From assembly GCF_046773475.1 (NCBI RefSeq), contig NZ_CP177240.1:310001-374000 (forward strand): a stretch of DNA of 64,000 nucleotides, in the 5' to 3' direction. Source of the stretch: Nitratireductor aquimarinus. GTDB lineage: Bacteria > Pseudomonadota > Alphaproteobacteria > Rhizobiales > Rhizobiaceae. A program made the position numbers and the translations under genes. Shown piece by piece: positions 25,210 through 33,501 of the stretch. Every line of letters starts with the position of its first letter. The first letter of the stretch is position 1. The notes beneath the pieces were generated by a model. That model was not told the DNA's origin. It saw only the letters and a program-made list of their open reading frames with translations, and did no database searches.

Positions 25210-26108
25210 GCCTGCATATCCCTTGCAATGGCCCGCTCGCGGAAAACGATGTAGAGCCCTGCGCCAATGGTGATGGCGATGCCGAGAGCGGCGAGCCCGT
25301 TGGGCAGGTCGCGGAAGATCAGCCAGCCGATCACGGTGGCGAAGGGGATCTCCAGATACTGGATCGGCGCCACGGTGGCCGATGGCGCAAAGCGCAGCGA
25401 CCAGGTCATGAGCAGGTGCCCGAACGTTCCGAAAAAGCCCGATGCGATCAGGAGCAGCGTCTCCCGCAGGTCTGGCTGCACCATGCGCAGTTGCGGCAGG
25501 TCGAAGCCGAGATTAATGAACGCGACCGCCGCAAAACCGATGACGGCGTAAATGCCGCTCACCACCTGAAGCGCAATCGGGTCGGCCACGCGCGAGATCT
25601 TTCGCGTCACCAGCATGTAGCCTGAGAAGGCAAAGGCGACGACCAGCGGCAGCAAAGCCGGTGCGCCCACGGTCACGAGGTTCGGCTGCACGACCAGAAG
25701 CGTGCCGATGAAGCCGACCGTGCAGGCGGCAAGACGCCTTGGGCCAATCGCTTCGCCAAGAAAGAACTTTCCGAAAGCGAGCATGATGAACGGCATGACG
25801 AAGGCGATTGCCACGGCGTCGGCCAGCGGCAGATAGCGCAGCGACATGAACATTGCGCCGATGCCGGTGATGTGAAGCGCCGTGCGCAGCACCGTCAGCC
25901 GCATGACGTATCCGGGCAGTGCGAGCCGCGTGCCGCTCCACCAGACGATAGGCAGAAGAAAGACCACCTGCGCGGCGAAACGCACGACCAGAAGCTCGAA
26001 CAGCGGAATGGTCTCGCCCAACAGTTTCGCAATCGAGTCGCCCAGAGGGGCGACCGCGCAGAAACCGATCATCAGGAGGATGCCGACTAGCGGCCGGTCG
26101 TTTGTCAT
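25185..26108 (-). CDS. DMT-superfamily permease (EamA)
   Basis: A 307-residue inner-membrane protein with about ten hydrophobic segments in two EamA repeats (about residues 8-145 and 155-290). The repeats carry the conserved TALHITGIGAMFMSLRYLPL and SLRFAPSATVAPIQYLEIPF segments. It is a metabolite exporter or importer of unknown substrate. Its coding end runs 25 bases into the convergent ArsR-type gene. It is probably monocistronic. Confidence 0.9.
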   Translation of the reverse strand: MTNDRPLVGILLMIGFCAVAPLGDSIAKLLGETIPLFELLVVRFAAQVVFLLPIVWWSGTRLALPGYVMRLTVLRTALHITGIGAMFMSLRYLPLADAVAIAFVMPFIMLAFGKFFLGEAIGPRRLAACTVGFIGTLLVVQPNLVTVGAPALLPLVVAFAFSGYMLVTRKISRVADPIALQVVSGIYAVIGFAAVAFINLGFDLPQLRMVQPDLRETLLLIASGFFGTFGHLLMTWSLRFAPSATVAPIQYLEIPFATVIGWLIFRDLPNGLAALGIAITIGAGLYIVFRERAIARDMQAQPLPDAQ

Positions 26109-26166
26109 CGCGCGAGATTATGGAGAGGTTCTGACCCGCGCAATGTCACATGAGGCCGAAACGGTA

Positions 26167-26195
26167 CGGCCAGCGACCTATTTCGCCGCTGGCCG
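26167..26195. terminator. Perfect 9-bp hairpin downstream of the lysine-dehydrogenase-like gene
   Basis: CGGCCAGCG (26167-26175) pairs with CGCTGGCCG (26187-26195) around an 11-nt loop, about 13 bp after the stop at 26208. On the minus strand a U-run precedes the stem, so it is not a textbook intrinsic terminator. It could still act as a transcript-end structure. Confidence 0.45.
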
Positions 26196-26207
26196 AAAAA
26201 TGCCCGA

Positions 26208-27311
26208 TCAGGCCGCTTTTGCCTGCGGGCCGCTGTCCGGCTGATAGGTGCGGCCGAAGCGGTTTGCCAAAAAGTCTTCCAGCGCGATGTCTTCCTGCTG
26301 CACGAAGCCTTTTGCGGGAAGTTTGCCATTGGCGAGCAGGTCAAGCACGGTGCAGATGCCGGCTGCCGTCGTCTTCTGGATAGCGCTGCGCGCATGCGGC
26401 CCTGCCGGATCGGCGAACACCGAGTTGGCGTAGCTCTCCTGCACCAAACGGCCATTCTTCAGGCCCGTGATCGTCACGAAGATCACCACCACGTCCTGCA
26501 TGGTGGTCGGCAGTGCGTGCTCGAAGATCTCCTTCAACAGATCGCGGCGCTCGATCAGGCGCAGATCGTTCAGCAGCATCTTCATGATCGAGGCATGACC
26601 GGGATAGCGGATCGTGCGGTAGTTGAGATTGCGCACACGTCCCTTGAGCGACTCGCAGATGGAGCCCAGGCCACCGGACGTGTTGAACGCTTCGTAGCGC
26701 ACGCCGTCCAGCGAGAACTCTTCCAGCCCCTCAAGCGGCGCGACTTCCTTCATTTCGCCATCGACAATGGCCTCGCAGGATTCGCAATACTCGTTGATCA
26801 CGCCTTCCGGCGACCAGGTGAGATTGTAATTGAGCGCATTGGCCGGAAACTGCGGCAGCGCGCCGACGCGCATCCGAACATCGTGCAGCTCGTCAAAGCG
26901 CTTGGCGAGCGAATTGGCGGCGATGGTGATGAAGCCCGGCGCGAGACCGCACTGGGGAATGAAGGCCGTGTCGGCGGTCGCCGCGATCTCCTTCACGCGA
27001 CGCGTGCTTTTCACATCCTCGGTAAGGTCGAGGTAATGCACACCGGCTTCGGCTGCGGCCTCGGCAATGGGAACGGTCAGATTGTAGGGCGCGGCGTTGA
27101 GCAGGGCGAACTTGCCCTTCAGAACGGCAGCCAGCGCCTTCGTGTCGGAAAGGTCGACCTCGACACCCGCAATCTGCGGGTGCTCGGGCAGGGCCGCGAG
27201 CTGTTCGGCCGAACGGTCGGCAACGGTGACCGAATAATCGCCCGAGGCGACCAGCATGTCAGCAATGGCAGCGCCGATGCGCCCGGCTCCGGTGACGACG
27301 ATTTCCTTCAT
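26208..27311 (-). CDS. Saccharopine-dehydrogenase-family oxidoreductase, probable L-lysine 6-dehydrogenase
   Basis: A 367-residue NAD(P)-dependent enzyme with an N-terminal Rossmann fold (IVVTGAGRIGAAIADML, residues 3-19) and a saccharopine-dehydrogenase C-terminal domain. Segments such as IPQCGLAPGFI, GALPQFPANALNYNLTWSPE, EAFNTSGGLGSICESL and NYRTIRYPGHASIMK resemble the Agrobacterium lysine 6-dehydrogenase as I remember it. Lysine 6-dehydrogenase oxidises the epsilon-amino group of lysine to the semialdehyde in lysine catabolism. I chose the ATG at 27311, after GGGAACGGA. A divergent Lrp-type regulator supports an amino-acid degradation role. Saccharopine reductase is the main alternative. 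Confidence 0.82.
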   Translation of the reverse strand: MKEIVVTGAGRIGAAIADMLVASGDYSVTVADRSAEQLAALPEHPQIAGVEVDLSDTKALAAVLKGKFALLNAAPYNLTVPIAEAAAEAGVHYLDLTEDVKSTRRVKEIAATADTAFIPQCGLAPGFITIAANSLAKRFDELHDVRMRVGALPQFPANALNYNLTWSPEGVINEYCESCEAIVDGEMKEVAPLEGLEEFSLDGVRYEAFNTSGGLGSICESLKGRVRNLNYRTIRYPGHASIMKMLLNDLRLIERRDLLKEIFEHALPTTMQDVVVIFVTITGLKNGRLVQESYANSVFADPAGPHARSAIQKTTAAGICTVLDLLANGKLPAKGFVQQEDIALEDFLANRFGRTYQPDSGPQAKAA

Positions 27312-27434
27312 TCCGTTCCCTTTCGATTCTGTAGAATGAGCACCAAGTGTCACCCCGATCTGCGTTGAATCGAAGAGATAAATCGGGTAATTTGACTTAT
27401 CATTTTAAACATATTGACGATAAGATTGGACAAT

Positions 27435-27866
27435 ATGACGGTATCGCAAGCGGATCGTGCGGTGATCGCTCTCCTGCGTGAGAATGCCCGCATGTCGGTG
27501 TCGGAAATCGCACGACGGCTCGGGGTCTCGCGCTCCACCGCGCAAAGCCGGCTCGAGCGGCTGGAGCGCAGCGGCACAATCGCCGGCTATGCGGTGCGGC
27601 TCTCAGGCGAATATGACGCCGCGCAGATCCGCGCGCATCTTCTGGTAACGGTTTCGCCAAAGCTCTCCGGCGATGTCATCGCAGCCATGGAGAAGATGCC
27701 GGCCGTGCGCGCGGTCCATTCCGTCAGCGGCTCGTTCGACATGATCATCGTCGTCGAAGCGCCGTCGGTGGCCGAGCTTGATGCGGTGATCGACACGATT
27801 GGCGCACTGAAGGGCGTCGACCGGACAATGAGCTCCATCATCCTGTCGACGCGGATCGATCGTTAG
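27435..27866 (+). CDS. Lrp/AsnC-family regulator
   Basis: A 143-residue regulator with an N-terminal AsnC helix-turn-helix (MSVSEIARRLGVSRSTAQSR, about residues 20-40) and a C-terminal RAM effector domain (about 65-140: VRAVHSVSGSFDMIIVVEAP). I chose the ATG at 27435; a TTG at 27414 is in frame but would lack a ribosome site. It is divergent from the probable lysine 6-dehydrogenase gene and is likely its lysine-responsive activator, as in similar alphaproteobacterial pairs. The 120-bp gap is AT-rich and must hold both promoters. Confidence 0.9.
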   Translation: MTVSQADRAVIALLRENARMSVSEIARRLGVSRSTAQSRLERLERSGTIAGYAVRLSGEYDAAQIRAHLLVTVSPKLSGDVIAAMEKMPAVRAVHSVSGSFDMIIVVEAPSVAELDAVIDTIGALKGVDRTMSSIILSTRIDR

Positions 27867-27876
27867 ATCGCTGGGC

Positions 27877-27928
27877 TAGAGCAATTCCGGAAAAAGTGGG
27901 CCCCGGTTTTCCGTCCGGAATTGCTCTA
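27877..27928. repeat. Palindromic repeat, copy D (complete)
   Basis: A 52-bp element with perfect 14-bp terminal inverted arms (TAGAGCAATTCCGG and its complement) around a GTGGGCCCCGGTTTTC centre. It lies between the Lrp-type gene and the convergent PotC-like gene. Its right edge, read on the minus strand, supplies the TAG stop of the PotC-like gene. Confidence 0.88.
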
Positions 27929-28732
27929 ATCCGCCGCCATCCGCGCGGCGCTGCGGCGGCGGGCAATCTCATAGGCGATGGCTCCAAGCACCGTGATCGC
28001 GATCATGATCAACGCCAGCGCATTCACGGCGGGCGTCAGGCCCGTGCGCACCTTGGTGGCGATGTAGACCGTCAGCGGCGTATCGAAACCGCGCACGAAC
28101 AGCGTCGTGTTGTAGTTCTCGATGGATTGCAGGATCGCCAGGAAACCGGCTGCGATGAGCGCGGGTTTCAGGAAGGGCAGGAGCACGCGGCGGAACACCA
28201 TGAATTTCGATGCGCCGAGACCAAGGGCCGCTTCTTCCTGTGTCGGGTCAAAGCGCTGGAGCCGCGCCGTGATCATCAGCATGACATAGCAGATGATGAA
28301 GCTCGCCTGCGCCACCACGATCAGAAACACGCCGCCGCCGACGCCGAGCTGCCGCCACAGAACCAGTGTGGCGATGCCGATGACCACGCCGGGCGTGAGC
28401 AGCGGCGACACCATGACCGCATACATGAAGCTGCGGGCGCGCGCATGCAGGCTCGTGAGAACAAGCGCTGCCGCCGTGCCGATGGGCAGAACGGTGATCA
28501 CAACGAAGAAGGCGACGATGAAGGAGGTCCACAGCGACTGCCACATGCCGCTGTCGCTCCACAGCGCATCGAACCATTGAAGCGTCGTGCCGCGCCACGG
28601 CGTCACGGTCGGGAAGCGGCTGGTGTTGAATGTGGCGATGCCCATGATCGCAAGCGGTGCGAACAGGTAGAGAAAGAACGCCACCATATAGAAGCCGAAC
28701 ATGGCCCGGGCGATGCGGTCAGCGGCACTCAT
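27926..28732 (-). CDS. Polyamine-type ABC transporter permease (PotC-like)
   Basis: A 268-residue inner-membrane permease with about six hydrophobic segments. The EAA loop reads EEAALGLGASKFMVFRRVLL, where the ATPase docks. It is the fourth and last gene of the minus-strand importer operon (binding protein, ATPase, PotB-like, PotC-like), separated from the PotB-like gene by a 190-bp repeat-containing gap. The TAG stop is part of a palindromic repeat. Substrates of this family include putrescine, spermidine and related compounds; the exact one is unknown. Confidence 0.9.
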   Translation of the reverse strand: MSAADRIARAMFGFYMVAFFLYLFAPLAIMGIATFNTSRFPTVTPWRGTTLQWFDALWSDSGMWQSLWTSFIVAFFVVITVLPIGTAAALVLTSLHARARSFMYAVMVSPLLTPGVVIGIATLVLWRQLGVGGGVFLIVVAQASFIICYVMLMITARLQRFDPTQEEAALGLGASKFMVFRRVLLPFLKPALIAAGFLAILQSIENYNTTLFVRGFDTPLTVYIATKVRTGLTPAVNALALIMIAITVLGAIAYEIARRRSAARMAAD

Positions 28733-28770
28733 GCGCGAACCTCCGGGGCTACCCAGAGAGGCTGGCGCTG

Positions 28771-28892
28771 CCCCTCACCTGCCTGCCGGCATCCTCTCCC
28801 CGTAAACGGGGCGAGGAAAGGCTGCGGATATCTCGGCGCGTTTCCTTCTCCCCGTGCGCGGGGAGAAGGTGCCCGAAGGGCGGATGAGGGGC
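28771..28892. repeat. Pair of inverted GC-rich intergenic repeats between the PotB- and PotC-like genes
   Basis: Two inverted copies (28771-28816 and 28844-28892) of a rhizobial repeat with the pattern CCTTCTCCCCGT-n-CGGGGAGAAGG followed by GCGGATGAGGGG. A third copy lies at 30939-30985. Their outer arms (GGCGCTGCCCCTCA and its complement) also pair. The repeat sits inside the transporter operon and may form a large mRNA stem. Confidence 0.8.
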
Positions 28893-28922
28893 AGCGCCTG
28901 CATGGACGAATGAACACCAGAC

Positions 28923-29804
28923 TCATTTCGCCACCTCCGTCAGGCTCACGCGGGCGATGCGCAGCGTGATCAGCACCACTGCAAGGCACAGCACCAGAAG
29001 AACCAGCGCATAGGCTGCGCCCCGGTTCCAGTCCCCGCCTTCGAAGAACCAGTTGTAGATGATCTCGGTGAACCAGCGGCTGCCGGGCGCGCCGAGAAGG
29101 GCTGGCGCGACATAGCTGCCGGCGGCGAGCATGAAGGTGAAGACACAGCCCGTGGCGATGCCCGCCTTGGCATGCGGGATGACCACCCGCCAATGAATGC
29201 GCCAGGTGGATGCGCCAAGATCGCGCGCTGCCTCGATCTGCGATTTGTCGAGAGACTCAATCGCGTTGTAGATCGGAAACAGCATGAACAGGATGTAGGC
29301 GTAGGTCATGCCGGCCAGCACGCCGCCATCGCCATACCAGCGCACCGGTTCATCAATGATGCCAAGCGACAGAAGAAAGGCGTTCAGCGGCCCGCGAAAC
29401 GCAAGCAGGATATACCAGGCAAGCGTACGCAACACCTCGTTGATCCAGAACGGAATGGTCAGCGCGAGAAGCACGATGGCCGTCTGGTTCACCGTCGCGT
29501 TCTGGGCAAGCCAGAAGGCCATCGGATAACACACCAGAAAAGTGATGAAAGCGACAAGCGCGCTCGCCCACACGGTCTTGAAGAAGATCGCACGGTGAAC
29601 ACCCTCATTCGCGAGGTAGAGAATGTTGTCGAGCGAATAGACATCATTCGGCCCGCCGAGCTGCGATGGCGGCAGGTTGGGCCGCAGCGCGTAGTCGATC
29701 ATCATCACATTGGGCGCGAGCACCATGCCGGCGAGCCACGCGCCGACCAGCGCCAGAAACAGCGTGCCAAGCCCCCCGCCAAAACGTCTGTAGAGATCAG
29801 ACAT
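28923..29804 (-). CDS. Polyamine-type ABC transporter permease (PotB-like)
   Basis: A 293-residue permease with about six membrane segments. The EAA loop is around IEAARDLGASTWRIHWRVVI. I chose the ATG at 29804, which overlaps the end of the ATPase gene by eight bases. The longer frame, to 29996, adds a 64-residue low-complexity leader that is antisense-like sequence inside the ATPase gene. It works with the PotC-like permease as the membrane heterodimer. Confidence 0.9.
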   Translation of the reverse strand: MSDLYRRFGGGLGTLFLALVGAWLAGMVLAPNVMMIDYALRPNLPPSQLGGPNDVYSLDNILYLANEGVHRAIFFKTVWASALVAFITFLVCYPMAFWLAQNATVNQTAIVLLALTIPFWINEVLRTLAWYILLAFRGPLNAFLLSLGIIDEPVRWYGDGGVLAGMTYAYILFMLFPIYNAIESLDKSQIEAARDLGASTWRIHWRVVIPHAKAGIATGCVFTFMLAAGSYVAPALLGAPGSRWFTEIIYNWFFEGGDWNRGAAYALVLLVLCLAVVLITLRIARVSLTEVAK

Positions 29805-30861
29805 CGGGCAGCACCACGGCGTTTGCGCTCTCAAAGCCGAAACCGGATTTCTCGCCAATGGCGGGTGCGGCTGCGAGTTCCGTGCTGGCGATGGAGGCAA
29901 CCAGCGGCATGCCGTCCCCGGCCATGCCGTGCGCGAGCGCAAAAGCGCCCTCGAAATCGATCCGCTCGATGGTGGCGGCCAACCGGTTGGTTCCACCGTT
30001 CGGCTTCAGCGCCTCGGGGCGCACATAAAGCTTCGCTGTCGCACCCGCTGAAAGCCCGTCGCCCGCGCGGCCGCTCAGCGTGCCATGGGCGCTCTCCACC
30101 GTCGCGATGCCGTTCTCGATGCCTTTCACCGTGCAGGGCAGGGCGTTGGTCTCGCCAACGAAGGTGGCGACGAAAGGCGTGGCCGGATTGTCGTAAAGTT
30201 CGCGCGGTGCGCCCACCTGCTGCACCACGCCGGCGCTCATCACCGCAACGCGGTCCGACATGGCGAGCGCCTCGGACTGGTCATGCGTGATGTAGATGAA
30301 GGTAACGCCCGTGCGTTTCTGCAGCGCCCGCAGCTCGGCGCGCATGTGCTGGCGCAGCTTGAGATCAAGCGCGGAAAGCGGCTCGTCGAGAAGCAGAACC
30401 TGCGGCTCGACCGCGAGCGCGCGCGCAATGGCCACGCGCTGGCGCTGACCGCCGGAAAGCTCGCCCGGCATGCGGTCGCCATAGCCTTCAAGCGCGATCA
30501 GTTTCAGAAGCTCGTCGGCCTTTTTGCGCCGCTCGGCCTTTGCGATGCCACGCGCCTCCAGCCCGAAGGCTATGTTTTCCCAGACTGGCATCAGCGGGAA
30601 GAGCGCAAGCGACTGGAAGATCATCGCGGTGGGGCGCTGATTGGGCCCCAGCGGGGTCATGTCCCTGTCGCCGATCAGAACGCGGCCTTCGGTCGGCTTC
30701 AAAAAGCCGGCGATCACCCGCAGCAGAGTGGTCTTGCCACAGCCGGAGGGGCCGAGAATGGAGAAAAACTCTCCGCCTTCGACCGTGAAGGAGACGTCGT
30801 CGACGGCACGGGTCGCCCCGAAAGTAACGCCGACATGATCGAGCTCTACGGAATGTGACAT
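29797..30861 (-). CDS. Polyamine-type ABC transporter ATPase (PotA-like)
   Basis: A 354-residue ATPase with Walker A LGPSGCGKTTLL, signature LSGGQRQRVAIARAL, Walker B VLLLDEPLSALD and switch histidine ITHDQSEALAMSDR. A C-terminal TOBE-type regulatory domain covers about residues 270-350. It couples ATP hydrolysis to import by the PotB- and PotC-like permeases. It follows the binding-protein gene after a 154-bp gap that holds a GC-rich repeat. Confidence 0.94.
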   Translation of the reverse strand: MSHSVELDHVGVTFGATRAVDDVSFTVEGGEFFSILGPSGCGKTTLLRVIAGFLKPTEGRVLIGDRDMTPLGPNQRPTAMIFQSLALFPLMPVWENIAFGLEARGIAKAERRKKADELLKLIALEGYGDRMPGELSGGQRQRVAIARALAVEPQVLLLDEPLSALDLKLRQHMRAELRALQKRTGVTFIYITHDQSEALAMSDRVAVMSAGVVQQVGAPRELYDNPATPFVATFVGETNALPCTVKGIENGIATVESAHGTLSGRAGDGLSAGATAKLYVRPEALKPNGGTNRLAATIERIDFEGAFALAHGMAGDGMPLVASIASTELAAAPAIGEKSGFGFESANAVVLPDV

Positions 30862-30938
30862 GGTCCCCCGGTTCTGGTGCGCGCGGTATTATGGTCCGCG
30901 TTCTTTTGAATATGTCGGCGCTCGCCCCTCCGCTTCGT

Positions 30939-30985
30939 CCTTCTCCCCGTACGCGGGGAGACGGTGCCGGCAGGCGGATGAGGGG
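30939..30985. repeat. GC-rich intergenic repeat, third copy
   Basis: Same CCTTCTCCCCGT/ACGGGGAG stem followed by GCGGATGAGGGG as the pair at 28771-28892. It lies in the 154-bp gap between the binding-protein and ATPase genes of the transporter operon. Confidence 0.8.
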
Positions 30986-31015
30986 CGAACGCCATCGTCC
31001 GTTGTTTAGCGTGCC

Positions 31016-32140
31016 TCAGGCCGAGAGGAAACGGTCCTGATATTCGTTGCGCTTGGCGACGAACCAGCTTTCCTGGATCGGCCACCACCACAGCTTGTCC
31101 AGCGCGTCGCCGGGATATGCGGCGGCGAAGAAGGCCTTGGCCTCGTCCGTCGTCTTGTCGGCAGCGCCAACGGCGGTGGAGTTGATCGAGGTTGCATTGG
31201 TGTACATGGCGCCGGCTTCCGGCGTCAGGAACCAGTTGATGAAGGCATAGGCCTGCTCAAGGTTTTCCGCACCCTTCGGGATTGCAACGCCTTCCATCCA
31301 CGCCAGCGCGCCTTCCTTCGGCGCGATGAAGCCGACGGGAAGACCTTCCTTGCCGAGAGCCGCTGCAGTGGAATCCCACGTCTGGCCGATGGTGCAGCCA
31401 TTGATGCGGAATGCGCCCTGCGCTTCGTTCTCGTTGGACCAGAACTGCGCGATGTTGGCCTTGCGGGCAATCGCTTCCTCGAGAATCACGTCATAGATCT
31501 TGACCATGTTCTCTTCGGACTTGAAGGCGTCCGCCATCGGCATGGGCAGCTTGCCTTCGGCTTCGAGCCAGAGGCCGAGACCGACAAGACCCGAATGGCC
31601 GCGCACGGTGGCCTTGCCCTTCATTTCCGGCTTCCAGATGTCGCCATAGGAGGCGGTGCCGTATTCCAGCGGAGCCTGATCCTTGTCGAAGGAAACCGCT
31701 TCCGTACCCCAGTCGGTGGGCACCTGATAGCGCTTGCCGTCGATGACCGCGCCGAGATTTTCAGAATTCTTCCAGGCGCTCGGCAGGCAGTTGTCGACGT
31801 TGACCTTGCTTTCGTCGATCGGCTGCACCAGCTCGAACTCGACATAATTGGGCACGCGATCGACCGTCGGCCAGATGATGTCGAACCCGCCGCCATTGTT
31901 GGCGCGAAGCTGGTTCAGCAGTTCGTCATTGGTGCCGTAGGGGGTGTAATTGGCCTTGATGCCCGTCGCCTTTTCGAAAGCGCCGATCATGTCGTCGTTG
32001 AGGTAACCGGCCCAGGCGAAGATGTTGACCGCGCCGGAAGAGCCCTGCGCATAGCTGCGCGAGATGAGCGGCGCCGCCAGCGACAGTCCTGCCACAGCGC
32101 CCGCGCCCTTGATGAAGTTGCGTCGTTTGATCAAAGTCAT
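31016..32140 (-). CDS. Polyamine-type periplasmic binding protein (PotD/PotF-like), Tat-exported
   Basis: 374 residues. The N-terminus MTLIKRRNFIKGAGAVAGLS is a twin-arginine (Tat) signal, RRNFIK, followed by a hydrophobic core and an A-x-A site near residue 32 (SYA/QGS). The mature protein starts with VNIFAWAGYLNDDMI, typical of PotD/PotF proteins, and contains DIIWPTVDRVPNYVE and WDSTAAAL ligand-site regions. It is first in the importer operon, divergent from an SDR gene. Spermidine or putrescine is plausible from family resemblance but not proven; opines or other cationic compounds are alternatives. Confidence 0.9.
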   Translation of the reverse strand: MTLIKRRNFIKGAGAVAGLSLAAPLISRSYAQGSSGAVNIFAWAGYLNDDMIGAFEKATGIKANYTPYGTNDELLNQLRANNGGGFDIIWPTVDRVPNYVEFELVQPIDESKVNVDNCLPSAWKNSENLGAVIDGKRYQVPTDWGTEAVSFDKDQAPLEYGTASYGDIWKPEMKGKATVRGHSGLVGLGLWLEAEGKLPMPMADAFKSEENMVKIYDVILEEAIARKANIAQFWSNENEAQGAFRINGCTIGQTWDSTAAALGKEGLPVGFIAPKEGALAWMEGVAIPKGAENLEQAYAFINWFLTPEAGAMYTNATSINSTAVGAADKTTDEAKAFFAAAYPGDALDKLWWWPIQESWFVAKRNEYQDRFLSA

Positions 32141-32332
32141 GAAAGCACTCCCATTGTTTCTGCGTTGATATCGCAGCGGTTATTCCCGCCATGTTACAGC
32201 GCGATGACCGGTCGGCAACAAAAATCAGTCTAACGGACCGTCAATGTTGATGATCCTGCGCGGACATCAGTGTTTAGCGCACAAATTATCCTCTCTGGCC
32301 CATTTGTTCCACGCGAAAAGGCTGCTTGTATG

Positions 32333-32342
32333 CAAACGTTTG
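32333..32342. promoter_or_regulatory. LacI-family-type operator palindrome
   Basis: CAAACGTTTG, flanked as TG-CAAACGTTTG-TA, is a near-perfect palindrome with the central CG typical of LacI/GalR-family operators. It lies 38 bp upstream of the SDR start, in the 240-bp divergent region between the binding-protein and SDR genes. No LacI-type regulator is in the window. Confidence 0.5.
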
Positions 32343-32380
32343 TAGCGGGCTGCTGTCCGACAGTGAGGGGAGAACTTTGC

Positions 32381-33130
32381 ATGCGACTTCAGGGGAAGCG
32401 GATTCTGGTATCGGCAGCAGCTCAGGGCATCGGCCGGGCAAGCGCGCTGGCCTGCGCAGCAGAGGGGGCGTCGGTCGTGGCCGTCGATATCAACGAGGAA
32501 GGGCTTGCCTCTCTTGCCGCTGAAAACGCGTCCATCGAAACGCACCGGCTGGATGTGCGCGACCGCAGCGCAATCGATGCGCTCGCCGGCAGGGTCGGCC
32601 AGCTCGATGGCCTCTTCAATTGCGCCGGCTTCGTCCATCACGGCAGCATTCTCGATGTCTCCGAGGACGACTGGGCGTTCAGCATGGATCTCAATGTGAC
32701 CTCCATGGTTCGCATGACGCAGGCGTTTCTACCCGGCATGCTGGAACGGGCCGAAGAGGCGGGCAGCGTGTCCGTTCTCAACATGGCGTCGATGGCGTCA
32801 TCCATCAAAGGCTTCGTCAACCGCGCGGTCTACGGCGCCACGAAGGCGGCCGTGATCGGCCTCACAAAGTCCGTTGCGGCCGATTTCGTAAAGCAGGGCG
32901 TGCGCTGCAATGCGCTCTGCCCCGGCACGGTCGACACGCCGTCGCTGCGCGGTCGCATCGCCGCTGCGCCGGATCCCGTTCAGGCCGAGAAGGATTTTAT
33001 CGCGCGTCAGCCCATGGGGCGGCTTGCGACGGTCGACGACATCACACCGCTGGTCGTGTTTCTCCTGTCGGACGAAAGCCGCTTCGTCAGCGGTCAGGCC
33101 GTTCTCGTGGATGGCGGCGTGACCATCTGA
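32381..33130 (+). CDS. Short-chain dehydrogenase, DHRS6/BDH2-like
   Basis: A 249-residue NAD(P)-dependent SDR. The cofactor loop is SAAAQGIGRASA, and the catalytic Tyr-x3-Lys is YGATK (about residues 147-151) with the Ser in NMASMASSIKG. The stretches LFNCAGFVHHGSILD, AAVIGLTKSVAADF and CPGTVDTPSLRGRI closely follow the DHRS6 (type-2 hydroxybutyrate dehydrogenase) pattern. Bacterial members also include 2-keto-3-deoxy-L-fuconate dehydrogenases. The ATG at 32381 has GAGGGGAGA nine bases upstream; a longer frame from 32270 lacks this. It is divergent from the Pot-like operon. The substrate is uncertain: 3-hydroxybutyrate or a deoxy sugar acid. Confidence 0.88.
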   Translation: MRLQGKRILVSAAAQGIGRASALACAAEGASVVAVDINEEGLASLAAENASIETHRLDVRDRSAIDALAGRVGQLDGLFNCAGFVHHGSILDVSEDDWAFSMDLNVTSMVRMTQAFLPGMLERAEEAGSVSVLNMASMASSIKGFVNRAVYGATKAAVIGLTKSVAADFVKQGVRCNALCPGTVDTPSLRGRIAAAPDPVQAEKDFIARQPMGRLATVDDITPLVVFLLSDESRFVSGQAVLVDGGVTI

Positions 33131-33193
33131 TTTCAGGGCAGGGTGGTTGATACTCTCCGCCCTTGTTCGGTGATATCGAACTTCTACAAAAAA

Positions 33194-33221
33194 CCGGGGC
33201 GCGCCAAAGTGTGTGCCCCGG
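33194..33221. terminator. Possible terminator after the SDR gene
   Basis: CCGGGGC (33194-33200) pairs with GCCCCGG (33215-33221) around a 14-nt loop and is followed by CATTTTCC. The T-tract is short. Confidence 0.4.
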
Positions 33222-33399
33222 CATTTTCCGACCCGGCGTCCATCTTCCGGAGAACGCTGCATTGCCGGCTGGAGCCATGCAACTCCGGGAAACGATGATC
33301 GGCAGCACTGTATCCGGCTTCGGAGCATGCCTTCGGTCTCCACCTCCAGGCTGGCACGAACCACAGAAACCGCTTGCCATCACCCAGGGCAGGAGCGAA

Positions 33400-33427
33400 C
33401 CTCCACACCTCCACACCTCCACACCTC
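33400..33427. repeat. Octamer tandem repeat
   Basis: CCTCCACA is repeated three and a half times in direct tandem, upstream of the CobW-family gene. Such short repeats can change copy number. Confidence 0.85.
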
Positions 33428-33459
33428 AAGGCCCCAAGGCACGTCTTGCGCTTCGTGTG

Positions 33460-33474
33460 TGTTATGATATTACA
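33460..33474. promoter_or_regulatory. Zur-like box upstream of a CobW-family gene
   Basis: TGTTAT-GAT-ATTACA is an inverted repeat with one mismatch, 28 bp before the start codon at 33502. It resembles the AT-rich Zur boxes of alphaproteobacteria. I infer repression of the metallochaperone gene by zinc-loaded Zur. Confidence 0.5.
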
Positions 33475-33501
33475 TACCATATTGCAGCAAAGGAACCAAA
33501 C

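Larger units (their letters stand above)
33131..33501. other. 370-bp intergenic region with hairpin, tandem repeat and Zur-like box
   Basis: No gene is supported between the SDR and CobW-family genes. It holds a terminator-like hairpin near the SDR end, a 3.5-copy octamer tandem repeat and a zinc-uptake-regulator-type inverted repeat just before the CobW-family gene. A long in-frame extension of the next gene covers this region but is not family-like. Confidence 0.75.
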
